From assembly GCA_951812755.1 (NCBI GenBank), contig OX638329.1, forward strand, positions 2,155,339-2,219,338: 64,000 bases of DNA. Reading direction: 5' to 3'. A program made the position numbers and the translations under genes. The DNA comes from an uncultured Latescibacterota bacterium. GTDB lineage: Bacteria; Latescibacterota; UBA2968. A model generated the notes under the pieces. It made no database searches, had not been told where the DNA came from, and saw only the letters and a list, made by a program, of their open reading frames with translations. Of the stretch, positions 37,618 through 46,493 are shown one piece after another; position 1 is the stretch's first letter; each line of letters opens with the position of its first letter.

Positions 37618-39471
37618 CTATTTTGAAAAATAGTCCACGATGATTTTGAATAACCGCTCTTGATCTCTGTCAGATAAAATTTGTATTGCTGGCAAGTTGA
37701 AAGACTCTGTTAGCCGTTTGAGATGCGAATTTATTTCTTCTTGTGATAGCTCACTCGTCGTCACAAGGCTTCTGCCATAAGCTGTGCGGACATGCTTTTC
37801 TTTGTCTCCCATGGCGAGAGCCAGAGTCGGTGCTTTGCTTATGGCGCGTACGCCATCTATCGTGTCCTGGATGTATTCATCGGTATCAATGCTGTTGACC
37901 ACGAGAACACACGCATCTGGTTTGACACCGAGGAGAAAAGCAAGTGAAGATAGAGAATGTGTATTGTGATCATATACGTCATAAGGTATGGTGCCGGACT
38001 GCGAACCCGTGATGATAATCTCGGGTTGCTTGTGGTGATTGATTTCGCGCATCTTGAAATCCAAAAACGGAACATAAGATTGCTGGGGCATTTTGAGTGT
38101 TGATCCATATCCCATAGGAAAGGCAAAATCCATTCCGAACAATTCCGAGTGGTGTTCAGTCCCTATCTGAGCCACTTTGTAATCGGCCTTTAAGAATGAC
38201 CGACGCAAAGCCATCTGCAACGTAAATTTGCCCTGTTGAGAACTCGTACCCATCACAGCGACTATAGGCGCATCCACATTGGGGTAAAGATCATACGCCT
38301 CTTGGGAAGCAACGATTTCGTCAAAACCAATATGTGGAAATACGATAGATCGGTTGTCCTGTTCAGCCAATTGATATAAGTCTCGATAACGGTCCGGATT
38401 TACTGCCTGAAAACTGAAAATATTTAGACCTACTTCCAATGCCATCTCGATCAGTTCTTTCAGTAAATCCCGCTGTTGTATCCGCATTAACTGATCCACA
38501 TAGCCTAAAATAAGTGTATCTCCTTCGCGCAATGCCTCAGACAAATTGGGTTGAATACGCAGCCCGCACGGTTGTTCCCCTATGACCACGCCCGCATCTT
38601 TTCCGACCAATCCCTTTGCTACTGGATCGGCCACAGCAACAATCTCAAATGGCAGCATGTCGCGGTAGCGCACCAGAGAATGCATCTCTTTATTGTAGGG
38701 ATATAAGACCGCCCTTTTTACCCAACTGTAATCTTTGTCAAGAGATCTCTGCCTCCGTAGGGACCGAACAACCTGCGAATCAGATGGTGTTTTCTCTGCA
38801 TTCTCAATGAGAATTTGCCGGATGTCAGATAACGATCGCCCGGGATTTTCCTGAAGTAATCGCCCTACAATCCCTGTAATATGGGGTGCTGCGAAGCTGG
38901 TTCCATCGCTGATGATTTCCTTGCCATCCAACCAGCAAAGCCTCTGTTTATTTCCCCTTGCAACAAATTCAATAGCCTGAGCATCTTGGTAAAGGTAGGT
39001 ATCTGGATGGTAGATATCCCCTCCTCCAACACCTATGACCTCGGGGAAAACAGCCGGATAGCATTCAAGACCCGCATTGTGCTCGGCAGCAACAACGATC
39101 ACCCCGGCTTTAAATGCTCGAAAGCACACATCTCGAATCCGCTCTTTATAGGATACATCTGTCGAACCCAGGCTCAGATTCAAAACATCCATTTTATTCT
39201 CAATAGCCCACTCAATCGCCGCAATTAAAACATCACCATGAGCAGAGAGCGACGGATCAAAAATCCGAATGCTGTACAAATTAGCATCGGGAGCCTTCTT
39301 CCGAATAATGCCTGCACAGGCAGTTCCGTGACCCGCACAATCTTCATAGTCACCAGAATGAATAATATTTCCCTTTTCATCCAGTGACAAATTTACACCA
39401 CCGGCAACCGTTCCTATACCAGGGTGAGAACTTTCAATACCACTATCAACAACAGCGATTTTTACACTCAT
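37618..39471 (-). CDS. Subtilase (S8) fused to a DUF1611-like Rossmann/P-loop module
   Basis: This 617-residue fusion begins with a subtilisin-like peptidase (residues 1-240) whose triad is visible: Asp in AVVDSGIESSHPG, His in CAGHGTACAG and Ser in DGTSFAAPHITG. It has no signal peptide or prodomain, as in intracellular subtilases. Residues 265-400 are Rossmann-like (DPVAKGLVGKDAGVV). Residues 410-617 form a P-loop domain with GTSSQQGKFTLQ, resembling the C-terminal part of DUF1611 proteins such as DgcN, which acts on D-glutamate. In this locus it could trim a peptide leader while the second module drives an ATP-dependent step. That role is inference. Confidence 0.85.
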   Translation of the reverse strand: MSVKIAVVDSGIESSHPGIGTVAGGVNLSLDEKGNIIHSGDYEDCAGHGTACAGIIRKKAPDANLYSIRIFDPSLSAHGDVLIAAIEWAIENKMDVLNLSLGSTDVSYKERIRDVCFRAFKAGVIVVAAEHNAGLECYPAVFPEVIGVGGGDIYHPDTYLYQDAQAIEFVARGNKQRLCWLDGKEIISDGTSFAAPHITGIVGRLLQENPGRSLSDIRQILIENAEKTPSDSQVVRSLRRQRSLDKDYSWVKRAVLYPYNKEMHSLVRYRDMLPFEIVAVADPVAKGLVGKDAGVVIGEQPCGLRIQPNLSEALREGDTLILGYVDQLMRIQQRDLLKELIEMALEVGLNIFSFQAVNPDRYRDLYQLAEQDNRSIVFPHIGFDEIVASQEAYDLYPNVDAPIVAVMGTSSQQGKFTLQMALRRSFLKADYKVAQIGTEHHSELFGMDFAFPMGYGSTLKMPQQSYVPFLDFKMREINHHKQPEIIITGSQSGTIPYDVYDHNTHSLSSLAFLLGVKPDACVLVVNSIDTDEYIQDTIDGVRAISKAPTLALAMGDKEKHVRTAYGRSLVTTSELSQEEINSHLKRLTESFNLPAIQILSDRDQERLFKIIVDYFSK

Positions 39472-39502
39472 GGCAATCTTCTTTCGATAAGCAAGGACGC
39501 AG

Positions 39503-40549
39503 TTATAGACCTTTTGGGGTTGGTCTTATCCCGGAATGCTTTTTCTGAATCCAATCTACAAACTTCTCGGAGATTGCGAGAAAGCGATTTTCTATGAGAT
39601 CGTTCACACTCGTCAGTTCCCTGGCGGTTTCCCGCATAATGCTGAGTTTAGGGTTTTCCTCCAAAACTTCCAGATATTGTTTATACTTTTCAGAATTTTT
39701 ATAGTAATTCTCTTCTCGCACGACCCTTTTCACAAATTTAATAAAATCATCAGCAAATTTGTAATGATAGAGAACCACGCTAATATCTGCAATCAATGCC
39801 GATTTGACCTTGTGAGAGGAATACCACATTGGCTTAATTTTGCCATCACAGAAGATCAAAGGGGTTTTTGTCAATCTGTCATAAGTATTGAAGAGTGTAT
39901 CGCGGATTCCGCCTCGATAATCCGCGATCCGAGGGTTGGTAATTTTGTTATGTGGGCAAAATTCCTCAAAATTTAGGTTTTGAATTCCAGTAATATCGTA
40001 ATAGCGGTATATGTTTTTTAGGTCTTCATCCGCATTAGCCATTTCGTCTAACCGTCCATCTGAAAACATGTCTAACATATAAGCCACAACCGCTGTAAAG
40101 GTGTTGGCATTTAAGTACTCGACAAACTCACCCAAAGTTAAAATGTCAGAAAAAGGAAAGTCGAATAATTCATCTATGTCCGCACAGAGAGACCATCTGT
40201 GCTCACCGAAACGTCTGATAAGAAACTGTTTCATCAGAAACTTATAATTCTTGAAAGGCAATGTTGTCTGTAACACTGTAATATTCTCATAGGGCTTCGC
40301 GATCTCAATGGTATCGTCTATGGAGTTATTGTCGAGCAATACAATATGTTTAAATCCCATCGCAAGATAATGCTCCATAAAAGACTGAATATATACTCTT
40401 CCATCCCGGACGACACAGAGCGCAATTAACTCATTCCTGTCGTATTGGACTTCCTTAGGGCCGTATATATGTTTAACATTTCCCAAGAGGTCTCCCATTT
40501 TTTCAGGGCCGTACACATTGGGATCAGCGGTGTCAATGTACTTTTCCAT
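39503..40549 (-). CDS. Glycosyltransferase family 2/92-type protein
   Basis: This 348-residue protein has the GT-A pattern of the Glyco_tranf_2_4 group. LIALCVVRDGRVYIQSFMEHYLAMGF is followed by IVLLDNNSIDDTIEIA and the metal-binding ADIDELFDFP motif. A C-terminal region with HYKFADDFIKFVKR completes it. ATG 40549 is preferred to a GTG nine codons upstream, though the ribosome site is weak for both. It has no membrane segment. Placed between the subtilase fusion and a protein of BtrH/C39-like look, it may glycosylate the product or a surface polymer. Confidence 0.8.
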   Translation of the reverse strand: MEKYIDTADPNVYGPEKMGDLLGNVKHIYGPKEVQYDRNELIALCVVRDGRVYIQSFMEHYLAMGFKHIVLLDNNSIDDTIEIAKPYENITVLQTTLPFKNYKFLMKQFLIRRFGEHRWSLCADIDELFDFPFSDILTLGEFVEYLNANTFTAVVAYMLDMFSDGRLDEMANADEDLKNIYRYYDITGIQNLNFEEFCPHNKITNPRIADYRGGIRDTLFNTYDRLTKTPLIFCDGKIKPMWYSSHKVKSALIADISVVLYHYKFADDFIKFVKRVVREENYYKNSEKYKQYLEVLEENPKLSIMRETARELTSVNDLIENRFLAISEKFVDWIQKKHSGIRPTPKGL

Positions 40550-40589
40550 CCTGTGTATTCTTTCTTTTTTAGGCACAATTTCATCTCGG

Positions 40590-41615
40590 TCAGCGACAAA
40601 CTGCCTCGAGTTTGTTCAACAAATCCTGAAGCAGACCGCGTTCCTCTTCGGCGAGAGCATCCAAATGCGAACACATGCGGCGGATGAGGTCCGGGTTGCG
40701 CGTCTTTCTAAATTTGAGCAACATCATGCGGATCATTCCGGCCTTGCGCGCCAATTCATCATATTGAACCGAGAGCCCCTCTTCGAGCTTTATATAGCCA
40801 TGCGTTTCCATGTATTTGAGTCTTTCAACCATGCATTTTTTGTGCTCCCACAGGATGTGTACTGGACGAATGTCAGAAGAGAATGGTGGCGACAAAAAAG
40901 ACGCAAGAAAATGCTTCAAGCACTCATAAGTCGCCAGGCCATAAGCTCCGTCTGTGGGATTTGCAAGCATGCGAAAGCGTTCGGATGTATTGCGCGAAGA
41001 GAGGAAGTCCTCGAGGTGTTCGCACACCAGGCGGATGTCAAAATCGTATTGGGCATGCGGGTCATATTTGAATAACCGCAATCCATCTGGATCGTAATGA
41101 CCTGTCAGGTTGGCATGCAAAACCGCCTGTTCCAACTCGGAAAACGCGATGGGATAGGCGGCGTAATCTCCCTGTTTGTTGTAACCGATGCCGATAAAGG
41201 TCTGCTTATCATAGCCGTAGATGAGGGTTTCGTGAATAAACTGTCTTTTGCGATACGCAGGACTGTCGGGCAGGAAATATTCATCTACGGCCAATCGGAC
41301 GTAATAGCCTTTGTCAATACAGGCGATGATGAATGGCACAATATCTGTCGGAGATTTGAAGACCAGGTCTCTGTTCAAAATCTGAACTTTTAAATAGGGA
41401 GAAATGGTAAATCGTTGATCGGGGCTGCGATAGAAATTGAACTTTACTGTTCTGCTGTGCCTGCTATCTAGGAGACTGTTCGGACAGTGGAGCTGGATGT
41501 AATGGCTATACAACCATGGCAGATACGTCGTCGAGTGGGCGAGGATAGTGAGTGGATAGGCGTGATGTAAATAGCCAATGATGGGCGGCGTAGCAATGGG
41601 CAATATGTTTTTCAT
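40590..41615 (-). CDS. Uncharacterised protein, possible BtrH/C39-like fold
   Basis: This 341-residue soluble protein has an N-terminal half reminiscent of the BtrH N-terminal/papain-like group found in antibiotic clusters. Segments are GYLHHAYPLTILA, a central YYVRLAVDEYFLPDSPAYRKR and HETLIYGYDKQTFIGIGYNKQG. The nucleophilic Cys expected in BtrH is not obvious. The C-terminal half (150 residues) is helical and Arg/Leu-rich. An acyl carrier protein gene lies 174 bases upstream. In butirosin synthesis, BtrH moves an acyl group from carrier BtrI to its target, so an analogous acyl transfer is possible. The call is tentative. Confidence 0.5.
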   Translation of the reverse strand: MKNILPIATPPIIGYLHHAYPLTILAHSTTYLPWLYSHYIQLHCPNSLLDSRHSRTVKFNFYRSPDQRFTISPYLKVQILNRDLVFKSPTDIVPFIIACIDKGYYVRLAVDEYFLPDSPAYRKRQFIHETLIYGYDKQTFIGIGYNKQGDYAAYPIAFSELEQAVLHANLTGHYDPDGLRLFKYDPHAQYDFDIRLVCEHLEDFLSSRNTSERFRMLANPTDGAYGLATYECLKHFLASFLSPPFSSDIRPVHILWEHKKCMVERLKYMETHGYIKLEEGLSVQYDELARKAGMIRMMLLKFRKTRNPDLIRRMCSHLDALAEEERGLLQDLLNKLEAVCR

Positions 41616-41789
41616 AGTTTGTCTAAAGTCCTCTGATCAGATCACGGGTTGTAGCAGGTATTAAGAAAGTCACCGTTCAGATTTCCGATATTAAGGCCCG
41701 GAGGTCGGGACTTTGAAGACAGGAGTCAGATGATATGTTTGAACCTAATAGCCCGGTTCAGCCCGTGCCGCCCAGACGTTTTTGTTCAT

Positions 41790-42035
41790 TCAGGATATTT
41801 TGGATTTGATGAACTCAGCAATGCTGTTTACGGTCTCAAAAACATCCATGATTAACTCTTCATCAGATATTTCGATCCCAAAAGCCTTTTCAAGGCCAAC
41901 GATCACTTCCATCAGTGCCATAGAGTTCCCACCTAATCCTTCACCAAATAACAGATCATTATTGTCCATTTCATCTGGCGCAATACTGAGCTCCAGTGAA
42001 TCAATAATTACTTTTTTTACCTTTTCTTTAATCAT
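41790..42035 (-). CDS. Acyl carrier protein
   Basis: This 81-residue protein has the four-helix carrier pattern. The phosphopantetheine site is G-G-N-S with Ser38 (GEGLGGNSMALMEVIVGLE), and an acidic helix follows (GIEISDEELIMDVFETVNSI). GGAAGAG precedes the ATG. It is not in a fatty-acid operon: no ketosynthase, malonyl transferase or fabG is near. It heads the gene run containing the BtrH/C39-like protein, glycosyltransferase and subtilase fusion. It probably carries an acyl or aminoacyl group for that pathway. Confidence 0.88.
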   Translation of the reverse strand: MIKEKVKKVIIDSLELSIAPDEMDNNDLLFGEGLGGNSMALMEVIVGLEKAFGIEISDEELIMDVFETVNSIAEFIKSKIS

Positions 42036-42249
42036 TTAAGCTCTTCCAATATTATCGAAATCTGCGTCAGGCAAGTTCAATGGCTTGGGCTTGGGTCGAG
42101 ATAGTGTTTGCAGCAGTACCGACAAAAACTCCGCTGGACACTTGACGAGGGCTGTCGGTGGCTTTTTTGTGATGTAAATGATAATATGATTGCCCTTGTA
42201 GTTTCAAGCCCGAAAGTTTGTCCTAACCTGCAAAAATTTGTTCCAGTCG

Positions 42250-42930
42250 CTACTTTTTTCGATATGTGGTCGGACTAACCCCATACGTCTCTTTGAAAAC
42301 CTTGCTAAAAGTCGATAAAGATGTAAACCCACACAGGTAAGCAATTTCTGAAAGAGTATGTGATGTGTCCTTCAACGCTTCCTCTGCCTTTGTTAGGCGT
42401 ACATTCCGAAGGCACATCCTGAACGGCATTCCCAGGTGCTTCTTAAACAATTTATGTCCATAGCTTTCCGAGAACCTGAAATAGCGCATGACCTCTTCAA
42501 ATCTCAGCTTTGGATTGCTGTAATTCGCCTCCAAAAATGATTCCAACCAGGTCTTCCAAATATCTTGCGAAGGCATATATTTTTTCACTCTCGCCAAAAA
42601 CACATCTTTCTCTATAGGTTTATCAAATACACTCACTGCGCCGGCCTTGATCACCTCCGCGCCCAATTCCATGTTTCCCAAATCTGTCATGATCAGCATA
42701 ACCGTTTGAATTTTCTTCTCCTTCACACGCTTCAACAGAGTAAGCCCATCCATACCCTCTATACCCATCTCGACGACGGCAAGGCCGACTTCCTCTTTTC
42801 TTAAAATTTCAAAACCTTCTATCCCATTTCTCGCGGTGAATATCTCATAAGGTTCATCTCTCAAGAATCCTACAAGCTCTGATATTACAAGTGGTGCATC
42901 ATCTACAATCAAAATTTGCTGCTTGTCCAT
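42250..42930 (-). CDS. Response-regulator/AraC protein with Glu at the phosphorylation site
   Basis: This 226-residue protein has a receiver domain with an intact acidic pair (LIVDDAP), the conserved Thr (MLIMTD) and the conserved Lys (FDKPIEKD). The phospho-accepting Asp, however, is Glu54 in AVVEMGIEGMDG. Glu there mimics phosphorylation, so the protein may be permanently active. The C-terminal AraC domain has KLRFEEVMRYFRFSESYGHK and LSEIAYLCGFTSLSTFSKVF, ending in SPTTYRKK. No sensor kinase gene is nearby. It faces the ACP-led gene run and is a likely regulator of it. Confidence 0.9.
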   Translation of the reverse strand: MDKQQILIVDDAPLVISELVGFLRDEPYEIFTARNGIEGFEILRKEEVGLAVVEMGIEGMDGLTLLKRVKEKKIQTVMLIMTDLGNMELGAEVIKAGAVSVFDKPIEKDVFLARVKKYMPSQDIWKTWLESFLEANYSNPKLRFEEVMRYFRFSESYGHKLFKKHLGMPFRMCLRNVRLTKAEEALKDTSHTLSEIAYLCGFTSLSTFSKVFKETYGVSPTTYRKK

Positions 42931-43252
42931 TGACCCTCCTGTAGCAATGAATTGTGTTTACGGTTCACTATAGATATAAGTATTTTACTTAATAATTTAT
43001 ATTAATAATAATTACAAAACCCTAAAAAACTGATCAAACTGACGGAAGCTGGTCACAGCATCTCTACAACTTCGACAAAAAATAAACGCACTTGAGCAGT
43101 CAGCAGCGAAGCCCTAACAGAAAAAGCCCAACAGTTTAGCGGGAGACCGTTAGGCTCCAAATTGAAATGTGATTTTCTATGTTCGTGCGGTTTGGCAAAT
43201 CAGATTTGATCATGTTGCCACAATAGACAAGTCAGATTGATCAAGTGGCTCC
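42931..43252. other. 322-base gene-free region
   Basis: It begins with an AT-rich block (42965-43020) that may carry the promoter of the regulator at 42250. It contains a terminator at 43120-43156 for the - strand gene at 43253. No gene is seen. It marks the boundary between the biosynthesis locus and the accessory island. Confidence 0.5.
43120..43156 (-). terminator. Rho-independent terminator
   Basis: On the - strand AGCCTAACGGT and ACTGTTGGGCT form an imperfect 11-bp stem followed by TTTTTCTG. It lies about 100 bases after the stop of the PD-(D/E)XK-like gene. Confidence 0.7.
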
Positions 43253-44164
43253 CTAAGGAGCATCGAATGTAATTCCGATTGCCGCCGAAATTGGACCCGA
43301 GCGTCGATTGAAGACAGTAAACAGTCCTTCATCATTTCTACCTTGGGCGATATATCCTTCTTCACACGTAACAAAAAGATGTGCAACAAAATGTTCTAAA
43401 CGCCATCCAACTTCAGGTTCTGTCGCATTGTACGGTTCTGGAAGCCCGATCTGCAGGTCTCCATAACATGGCACGCGCGGGAAAACAAAACTTCGGAGTG
43501 CTTGTCTAACCGACTCTGATCTGACGATACGACAACCAACTGTGTTTGGGCCTCGGGGGTTCCTTGTAGTAGTTCGTGGAACATTGTAGGAAGAGGGGAC
43601 GCGTAGTGGATGATAGAACATATAGTGGACAGGAATTCCTGTGCTATTTTCATATTCCTCTATGCGTTCATACTGATCGTCACCCTTCCGTAGGGCCTTA
43701 TATTCACTTGTTTGTTTGAATCTAAACTTCCGTGGCTCCGAGACAGCGAGATGGGTTTCCTCTGACTCGAATAGACGTCCAAATCCTCTGAGATAGTCTA
43801 AAGACTGATCCTCATCAAAGTCCACTTCCGTGGGATAAAGTCGCTTGGACTGGAGAAGCGCGACCTTGCTTCGGACGAGTTGCCCCGCGTGCCGAAACAT
43901 CACCAAAAAGCCGATATCGGCAATTTCCCAAGATCCAAAGTGCCGTCCACCTCCGAGATAATGCGTGTCAAGCCGAACTGTCCATCCAGAATCGAGCCTT
44001 ACGGGGACCGAATGGTTCGAAAGTTGTTCAATGAAAGTCATGTCCAGAGAAGTTTCATGAATATTTGGCATTTTAGAGATTTTTCTTGATACGGCAAGGT
44101 TACAGGCTTTAAAAATATTCTCTAAAAATAACAGAACATCGTCAGGTAGATAGATTCGATTCAA
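43253..44164 (-). CDS. Uncharacterised protein with PD-(D/E)XK-nuclease-like pattern
   Basis: This 303-residue protein has an N-terminal pattern that fits a PD-(D/E)XK core. Glu37 lies in HETSLDMTFIE, Asp83 in WEIADIGFLVMF, and Gln105-x-Lys107 in ALLQSKRLYP, as in Mrr-type nucleases, which use Gln before Lys. The second half (YMFYHPLRVPSSYN, HFVAHLFVTCEEG) is unassigned. There is no signal or membrane segment. It is followed by a terminator and preceded by a KTSC-like small gene and a patatin. A nuclease effector in a defence island is possible, by pattern only. Confidence 0.6.
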   Translation of the reverse strand: MNRIYLPDDVLLFLENIFKACNLAVSRKISKMPNIHETSLDMTFIEQLSNHSVPVRLDSGWTVRLDTHYLGGGRHFGSWEIADIGFLVMFRHAGQLVRSKVALLQSKRLYPTEVDFDEDQSLDYLRGFGRLFESEETHLAVSEPRKFRFKQTSEYKALRKGDDQYERIEEYENSTGIPVHYMFYHPLRVPSSYNVPRTTTRNPRGPNTVGCRIVRSESVRQALRSFVFPRVPCYGDLQIGLPEPYNATEPEVGWRLEHFVAHLFVTCEEGYIAQGRNDEGLFTVFNRRSGPISAAIGITFDAP

Positions 44165-44305
44165 TTTAGGCTCCTCAAAGTCAATGCATTCCGTCCGGGC
44201 AGGCCGCAGGCCATCCTCTCACGTCATTTCCTGACCGAATGGCCTCACACCTGAAGACCCAACTGGTCTCGGATGCTCTGGATTTTGATATATCAAATTT
44301 TGTTC

Positions 44306-44533
44306 TCAGCGGAGCTTCCTGGCGTATCTTTTTCTAACACGATGATTGATGAAACTGTTCAGACCCTCGCCAGCAATAGCCAATCGCTTCATGCGCTCAA
44401 TATTAGCCCTACCCGCACTCTGATACGTATAGAGATAAACAGATCTATCACTAAACTTCACCGTGATTGAGGTAGGTCCTATCTCGTAGGCCACGACTCC
44501 AGAATCGCCGCCTCTGTTTCTATAGCGTTCCAT
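44306..44533 (-). CDS. KTSC-like small protein
   Basis: This 75-residue protein has the pattern VVAYEIGPTSITVKFSDRSV, then YLYTYQSAG and LNSFINHRVRKRYARKL, which resembles the KTSC domain (a small beta domain with a C-terminal basic helix). ATG 44533 follows the patatin stop by 11 bases with GAGG upstream. A start at 44569 overlapping the patatin gene is possible. KTSC proteins are often linked to phosphatases or nucleic-acid enzymes, but the function is unknown. Confidence 0.65.
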   Translation of the reverse strand: MERYRNRGGDSGVVAYEIGPTSITVKFSDRSVYLYTYQSAGRANIERMKRLAIAGEGLNSFINHRVRKRYARKLR

Positions 44534-44543
44534 ATATTCATCC

Positions 44544-46337
44544 TCATCGCCGATCCTCTGAAGAGGCATCGTTTGTGGTCCAGTGAATGGTGTGGTCCTT
44601 ATCGGTCAGTGACTGATAGTCCTTGTGATCCCATCGCCTGACCATCCGTCGCATCGCCACGTACGTCAGAAACGCAACAACATAAAGCCAGAAAAAAATC
44701 CAGACTATGTCCGTTAGCACTTGGGTGTCCAAAGGGAAGCTACAATTCTCGACGACTTTCTCTAAAACCCACTGTAACCAGTCGGGTATTACAAAGGATA
44801 ACCATCTCTCGACCTGCGAGGTGAAAGCGCGGAGCAACTTCAAAAAGTTCTGAACGGCCCCCACCCCCCAGCCCCAACCATCAAGCAACAATAACAGGGC
44901 AGACCCAAAGATCCCCAATGATTTCTTGGGATGCTTTCGCCACGAACGACATAAGAACACACGACCGCTCCCAGCTTTCAACACATCCTTTACGCGCTTT
45001 CGATGCTTGGTTTCGCTGACGCACTGCTCGGCAGCCTGGTCTGAACTTGGCCGGTCAAGAAAGAGAGGAGGTTGTGCCAACTCTGGTACATCACCGGTCT
45101 TGTTGCCGATGACCGCCTTCAACCTTTCACAATACTTTTGGATCTGCGCGTCAATGAGAGTATAGCCGTGATACATCAAGACTTCCCGTTCGATAAAACC
45201 AAACTGGTCCAGATCAGTTCGGATCCCACCCAACGCGGGAATGTACTCGGAAGGTACGCGCGGCGTGTTGGGCCTGTCCTTGAGGTTTAAAAACAAATGC
45301 ACAAACGCAAATTCGCGACTGCTGCGGTTGTTTCTCTGCCACAAACGGAGGAGCTTAAGCATTTTTCTCCGAAGCTGGAACTGAAAAATGGAAAAGGTTC
45401 GGCCCATAACGGCGAAGGCCCGATTTCCTTGTCGATGAACTGGCTCCATCTGTCCGGAGGCATCACTGACGAGCAGGACATCGAAATCGTCACAGTCTGA
45501 CTCCGCGTTTTTCTCACAGTCACAATCTGGTGTGTCATTCTTGTCGTCATCCAATAAGCGATCAACGCTGATCAGAGCATCTATTCCCTGGTTGTCTGCG
45601 ACGCCTCCATCTACAAGCTTGTCTCCCCATATTGTCGTAGGGGGAAACAGGCCAGGTACTCCGGAAGATGCTCCTACAACCCTCGATAACTTCAACGTAT
45701 TCTGATTTACACGATGAAGCTCTTGCAGGCGGGATACCGGATCTCGGCTGAACCCTATTTGCTCACCTGTAAGCAACGATGTCGTGTTCAGTACAACCTC
45801 CGGTCCAGCGAAGAAAAGAGGGATCTTCTCTTCTTCGGAACGTGCATCGTTGTCGCGCAAAGTGACTGAGGGCAAATGATCCAGCGTTTCGTCGTGATAA
45901 AACCACTTGTCGTATTCTTTCTGCATTATGTCAGAGCGAGAACAAGAGGGCCACAAGCTCTTGAGAAAGAGAATTGGATGGTAGAATGGACCGAACACCA
46001 TCGCCCTTGACCGCAGGTTGTGGTCAAGAGCCTTGAAAAAGCAGTCGGCGATTTCCTCGAATATCTGAAGCCGGACCTCGTCGAGTTGGTCAGGATTATC
46101 TGCCAACTCTTCTCTGCGCTGACGCAGACGCTTCTCCATCTCGATTACGTAATAGGCTGCTATGATTGAGCCACCCGAGACAGCAGAGATCGTATGGACG
46201 TACTTCATGATCCCGAGTTCTTCGAGTCGGCGAATCACTCCCAGGTGGAAGATCGAAGCCCGAAACCCGCCGCCAGAAAGAGCAAGACCAATCCGGGTGG
46301 GTTTCAAAGTGGCCTCATCCTTTAATGTGTCGTTCAT
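44544..46337 (-). CDS. Patatin-like phospholipase with C-terminal membrane segments
   Basis: This protein of about 597 residues has a patatin domain with oxyanion loop GLALSGGGFRASIFHLGV, nucleophile Ser in SAVSGGSIIAAY and catalytic Asp in KLVDGGVADNQG. A Cys-containing insert lies near residue 280. The C-terminus has two hydrophobic segments (LGIFGSALLLLLDGW and DIVWIFFWLYVVAFLTYVAM), so it sits in the membrane whose lipids it would cleave. GAAGGA supports ATG 46337; another ATG is 17 codons upstream. Patatins are known effectors in anti-phage systems, but no nucleotide cyclase is found here. Confidence 0.85.
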   Translation of the reverse strand: MNDTLKDEATLKPTRIGLALSGGGFRASIFHLGVIRRLEELGIMKYVHTISAVSGGSIIAAYYVIEMEKRLRQRREELADNPDQLDEVRLQIFEEIADCFFKALDHNLRSRAMVFGPFYHPILFLKSLWPSCSRSDIMQKEYDKWFYHDETLDHLPSVTLRDNDARSEEEKIPLFFAGPEVVLNTTSLLTGEQIGFSRDPVSRLQELHRVNQNTLKLSRVVGASSGVPGLFPPTTIWGDKLVDGGVADNQGIDALISVDRLLDDDKNDTPDCDCEKNAESDCDDFDVLLVSDASGQMEPVHRQGNRAFAVMGRTFSIFQFQLRRKMLKLLRLWQRNNRSSREFAFVHLFLNLKDRPNTPRVPSEYIPALGGIRTDLDQFGFIEREVLMYHGYTLIDAQIQKYCERLKAVIGNKTGDVPELAQPPLFLDRPSSDQAAEQCVSETKHRKRVKDVLKAGSGRVFLCRSWRKHPKKSLGIFGSALLLLLDGWGWGVGAVQNFLKLLRAFTSQVERWLSFVIPDWLQWVLEKVVENCSFPLDTQVLTDIVWIFFWLYVVAFLTYVAMRRMVRRWDHKDYQSLTDKDHTIHWTTNDASSEDRR

Positions 46338-46493
46338 ACTGATCCATCCTTCACTGTAATGATGGACTTGCTTCGTTTTGGTAGACATTATACCGCTTAA
46401 GAGAAAGAAGGTTTAAAATGCCACCAACCTTTCCTCAACGAGTTCAATCAAATCGTTATTCGCAACCGGGAATTACTGCCCTTAATTTGAAAA

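Noticed and set aside
44534-44569. Longer start for the KTSC-like gene
   Set aside because: Possible but overlaps the patatin gene and lacks a good ribosome site; the start at 44533 is preferred.
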